Source: Acheta domesticus
Taxonomy: Eukaryota > Arthropoda > Insecta > Orthoptera > Gryllidae
DNA: 64,000 bases
Direction: 5' to 3'
Assembly: GCA_031308135.1 (NCBI GenBank)
Contig: JAHLJT010000631.1
Location: forward strand, 144,626,734 to 144,690,733
Shown here: one piece after another, positions 62,000-64,000 of the stretch
How positions within the stretch are numbered: position 1 is the first letter of the stretch
Layout: the number at the start of each line of letters is the position of its first letter
Notes under the pieces: model-generated
The model's database searches: none
The model's input: only the letters and a program-made list of their open reading frames with translations
What the model was told of the DNA's origin: nothing
Made by a program: the position numbers and the translations under genes

Positions 62000-64000
62000 T
62001 AATCTGAAAAATAACTAGTGTTGCTACAGAATGGCATAGACTTTCCCGTATTGGTTTTCTATTTCCTCTGGTTTCGGCCAGCTATTCGGACGTGATAAAT
62101 ATTCTTGCCACCTGACATCTATCGCCGCCCAAAACTTTTCAAACAAACCCAAATTTTTTCTTCAAACTTTTCGAACGGATAGTGCTATTTGCACTTTTTA
62201 ATATGACGCAAAGCTCAATTTGGAGTATTTTTTGTTTCCGCAAAAATTACAAAAATATAATTTTTTTGAAAGATCTCTCACACCTTTATGCACATTACCA
62301 GCAATTTGTAAACACTATTATATTTGTGAGTGTAAGTGCTTCAAATAACTTTAAATAAAGTTTCTTGAAAACTTAAAAATTGACTAGTATTAGAAAGTAA
62401 AAATGAAACTATTGGTGCTACACCAGCACATACTTTTTCGCGTCTTTTTTAAATTTGCAGTTTTCGGAAATTCAGAGAGTTAAGTGAAAATGAGATCAGT
62501 GCCAATCTTTTAAGCTTATTTTGTCCAGTCCGTGAAAAAAAAATCAAATGAAAAAATTTGGAGGGTTTTTAATTTTTTTTTAGAAATTGCATAAATTTCA
62601 AGCGCAAATTACGCGAGCACCACTAGTTTTTTCGAAAAAATGTACATGACCTTTTTCAAAGAGCTTATTTTCTACGACAAAATTGTCTGAGGCAAACACT
62701 TTTACCTTCAATTTTGTAGTTTTGAACTGTTTACTTTTTGCAATTTTTGAAAAAACGGAGAGTTCTCCAAAAATGGGAACAGGCCGAAAAAATTGCACTT
62801 TTGCAATTTTCAAAAATACTGGGATTTCAATGAACATGAGACGTGCACTAATCTCTTAAGCGTTCTTTACGCTATCCCCGGGCAAGAGTTTAATCAAAGA
62901 ATTTGGAGCTATTTTTGAGAAAATTTTGAAAATGTTTTTGAGATTTCATGTAAAGTATACTTAAAAATCAAAATATCCGTTTGAAACTCCAAAAGTCTCG
63001 AGTTCGTTCGAATCAATCGAGGAATATCAATTTTGGAGAAACTCGGCCGAACAGTTTAAGCGCTGGCGTTGACCACAGACAGACGTTTTGCCGTCAATCG
63101 ATTTTTCGATATCAAGGACCCACAAAACATGGATTATGGAAACACCATGTGTTAGAGGAAGTAATTTCCTTTATACAAAAACAGGATTTATCTACTTTTT
63201 CGTTACTAGGTCCCGGCAACAAGAGTTTTTCTGCCAAAAATTCGCAGTTTTCCGGTGCACGTAAATACGGAGTAATATACGTAGTATAGGGTAATTTATG
63301 TAAAGCTGCGCGAAAAAAATCGAGAATTTTCGGCAGATTTTTTTTCGAAATTTGCAAAAGTTTGAATTTTTTCGAAGTACTAAACTCCAAATTGCAGACA
63401 GAGATTTTTCCTTCAAATAAAATTTGTAAATAGTGAGTTCTTTCTTTAAGGTCATGTAATTTTTTTAAAAAAAATCAGTAGTTTTCACGCAATATTGCGT
63501 GCAATATGTGCAATTTTAAAAAAAATTACAAAAACAAGATTTTCTCAAAAACGGCTCCAAATTTTGTATTTAAGCGTTTGGTAGGGTTAGTGTAGATGTG
63601 ACAAACGCCTTATTGCTCTATTCTTTTGTTTTTTGAAAAATTCCAAAAATGTAATTTTTTGACTTGCCTCTCACGTCGTTAATATTTACGTTAATTTGTT
63701 GACATTATTATATTAATGAGTACGTGTGCTTTAAATAATTGCCAGTAAAGGTTCTCGAGAACTCAACCGCTTTCTGTGAAAACTAGCTCAAAATTCCGCA
63801 TTTTCAGAAACGCTCAAACGCCATTTTCTCATAAATGGCTCCTATTTCTTTCTTCTAACTTTTCGAACGGATAGTGCTAATTACACTCTTTAATATGACG
63901 TAAAGTTCATTTTGAGTTTTTTTCTTTCAAAAATTACACAAATGTAAGGTTTTTCAAATCTTTAGTAAGCACATTACCAGCAATTTGTAAACATTATTAC
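62000..64000. repeat. Second block of the AT-rich repeat, with inverted modules
   Basis: 62,020-62,100 matches 17,270-17,350 (GAATGGCATAGACTTTCCCG). 62,140-62,380 matches 17,580-17,790 as reverse complement. 63,060-63,295 matches the right terminal region of the 14.7-18.9-kb copy, including the ACAGACGTTTT block and CGTTACTAGGTCCCGGCAAC. 63,320-64,000 is inverted relative to 17,570-18,300. The block therefore contains modules in both orientations and continues past the window edge. Confidence 0.6.

Overview
The window is nuclear DNA from an animal, most likely an insect. It is AT-rich, its genes are split by spliceosomal introns with GT/AG borders, and the acetyl-CoA carboxylase residues around the N-terminal AMPK site (PSMSQGT) look insect-like. 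No bacterial operon, rRNA gene or CRISPR array is visible. The species could not be determined.

Layout. 1-22,750 is almost entirely transposon-derived: a tandem repeat, a Ty1/copia remnant, two head-to-tail copies of an R4/Dong-like LINE with a restriction-like endonuclease (one carrying a 3.9-kb hAT insertion with a perfect 8-bp target duplication), a Sola-like DNA transposon with a decayed transposase, and a roughly 4-kb AT-rich repeat with hairpin ends. 22,973-59,486 holds four conserved genes in alternating orientation: MEAF6 (+), OSTM1 (-), RTN4IP1 (+) and acetyl-CoA carboxylase ACC (-). MEAF6/OSTM1 and RTN4IP1/ACC converge; OSTM1/RTN4IP1 diverge across a 4.2-kb gap. 59,500-64,000 is again non-coding, with microsatellites and another block of the AT-rich repeat.

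The four genes share no pathway. MEAF6 is a subunit of MYST histone acetyltransferase complexes, OSTM1 is the lysosomal partner of the CLC-7 chloride/proton exchanger, RTN4IP1 is a mitochondrial NAD(P)H oxidoreductase, and ACC makes malonyl-CoA for fatty-acid synthesis. ACC spans about 22 kb in at least 38 coding exons; its introns hold nested transposons, long inverted repeats and a 390-nt pyrimidine tract at one 3' splice site.

The least explained features are a family of palindromic elements that also sits just upstream of genes (one 79-bp block lies upstream of both OSTM1 and RTN4IP1, in the same orientation relative to each gene), the AT-rich hairpin-ended repeat, and a one-base frameshift in the last part of OSTM1. 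All family assignments come from reading the sequence and from memory of the families; no database search was possible.
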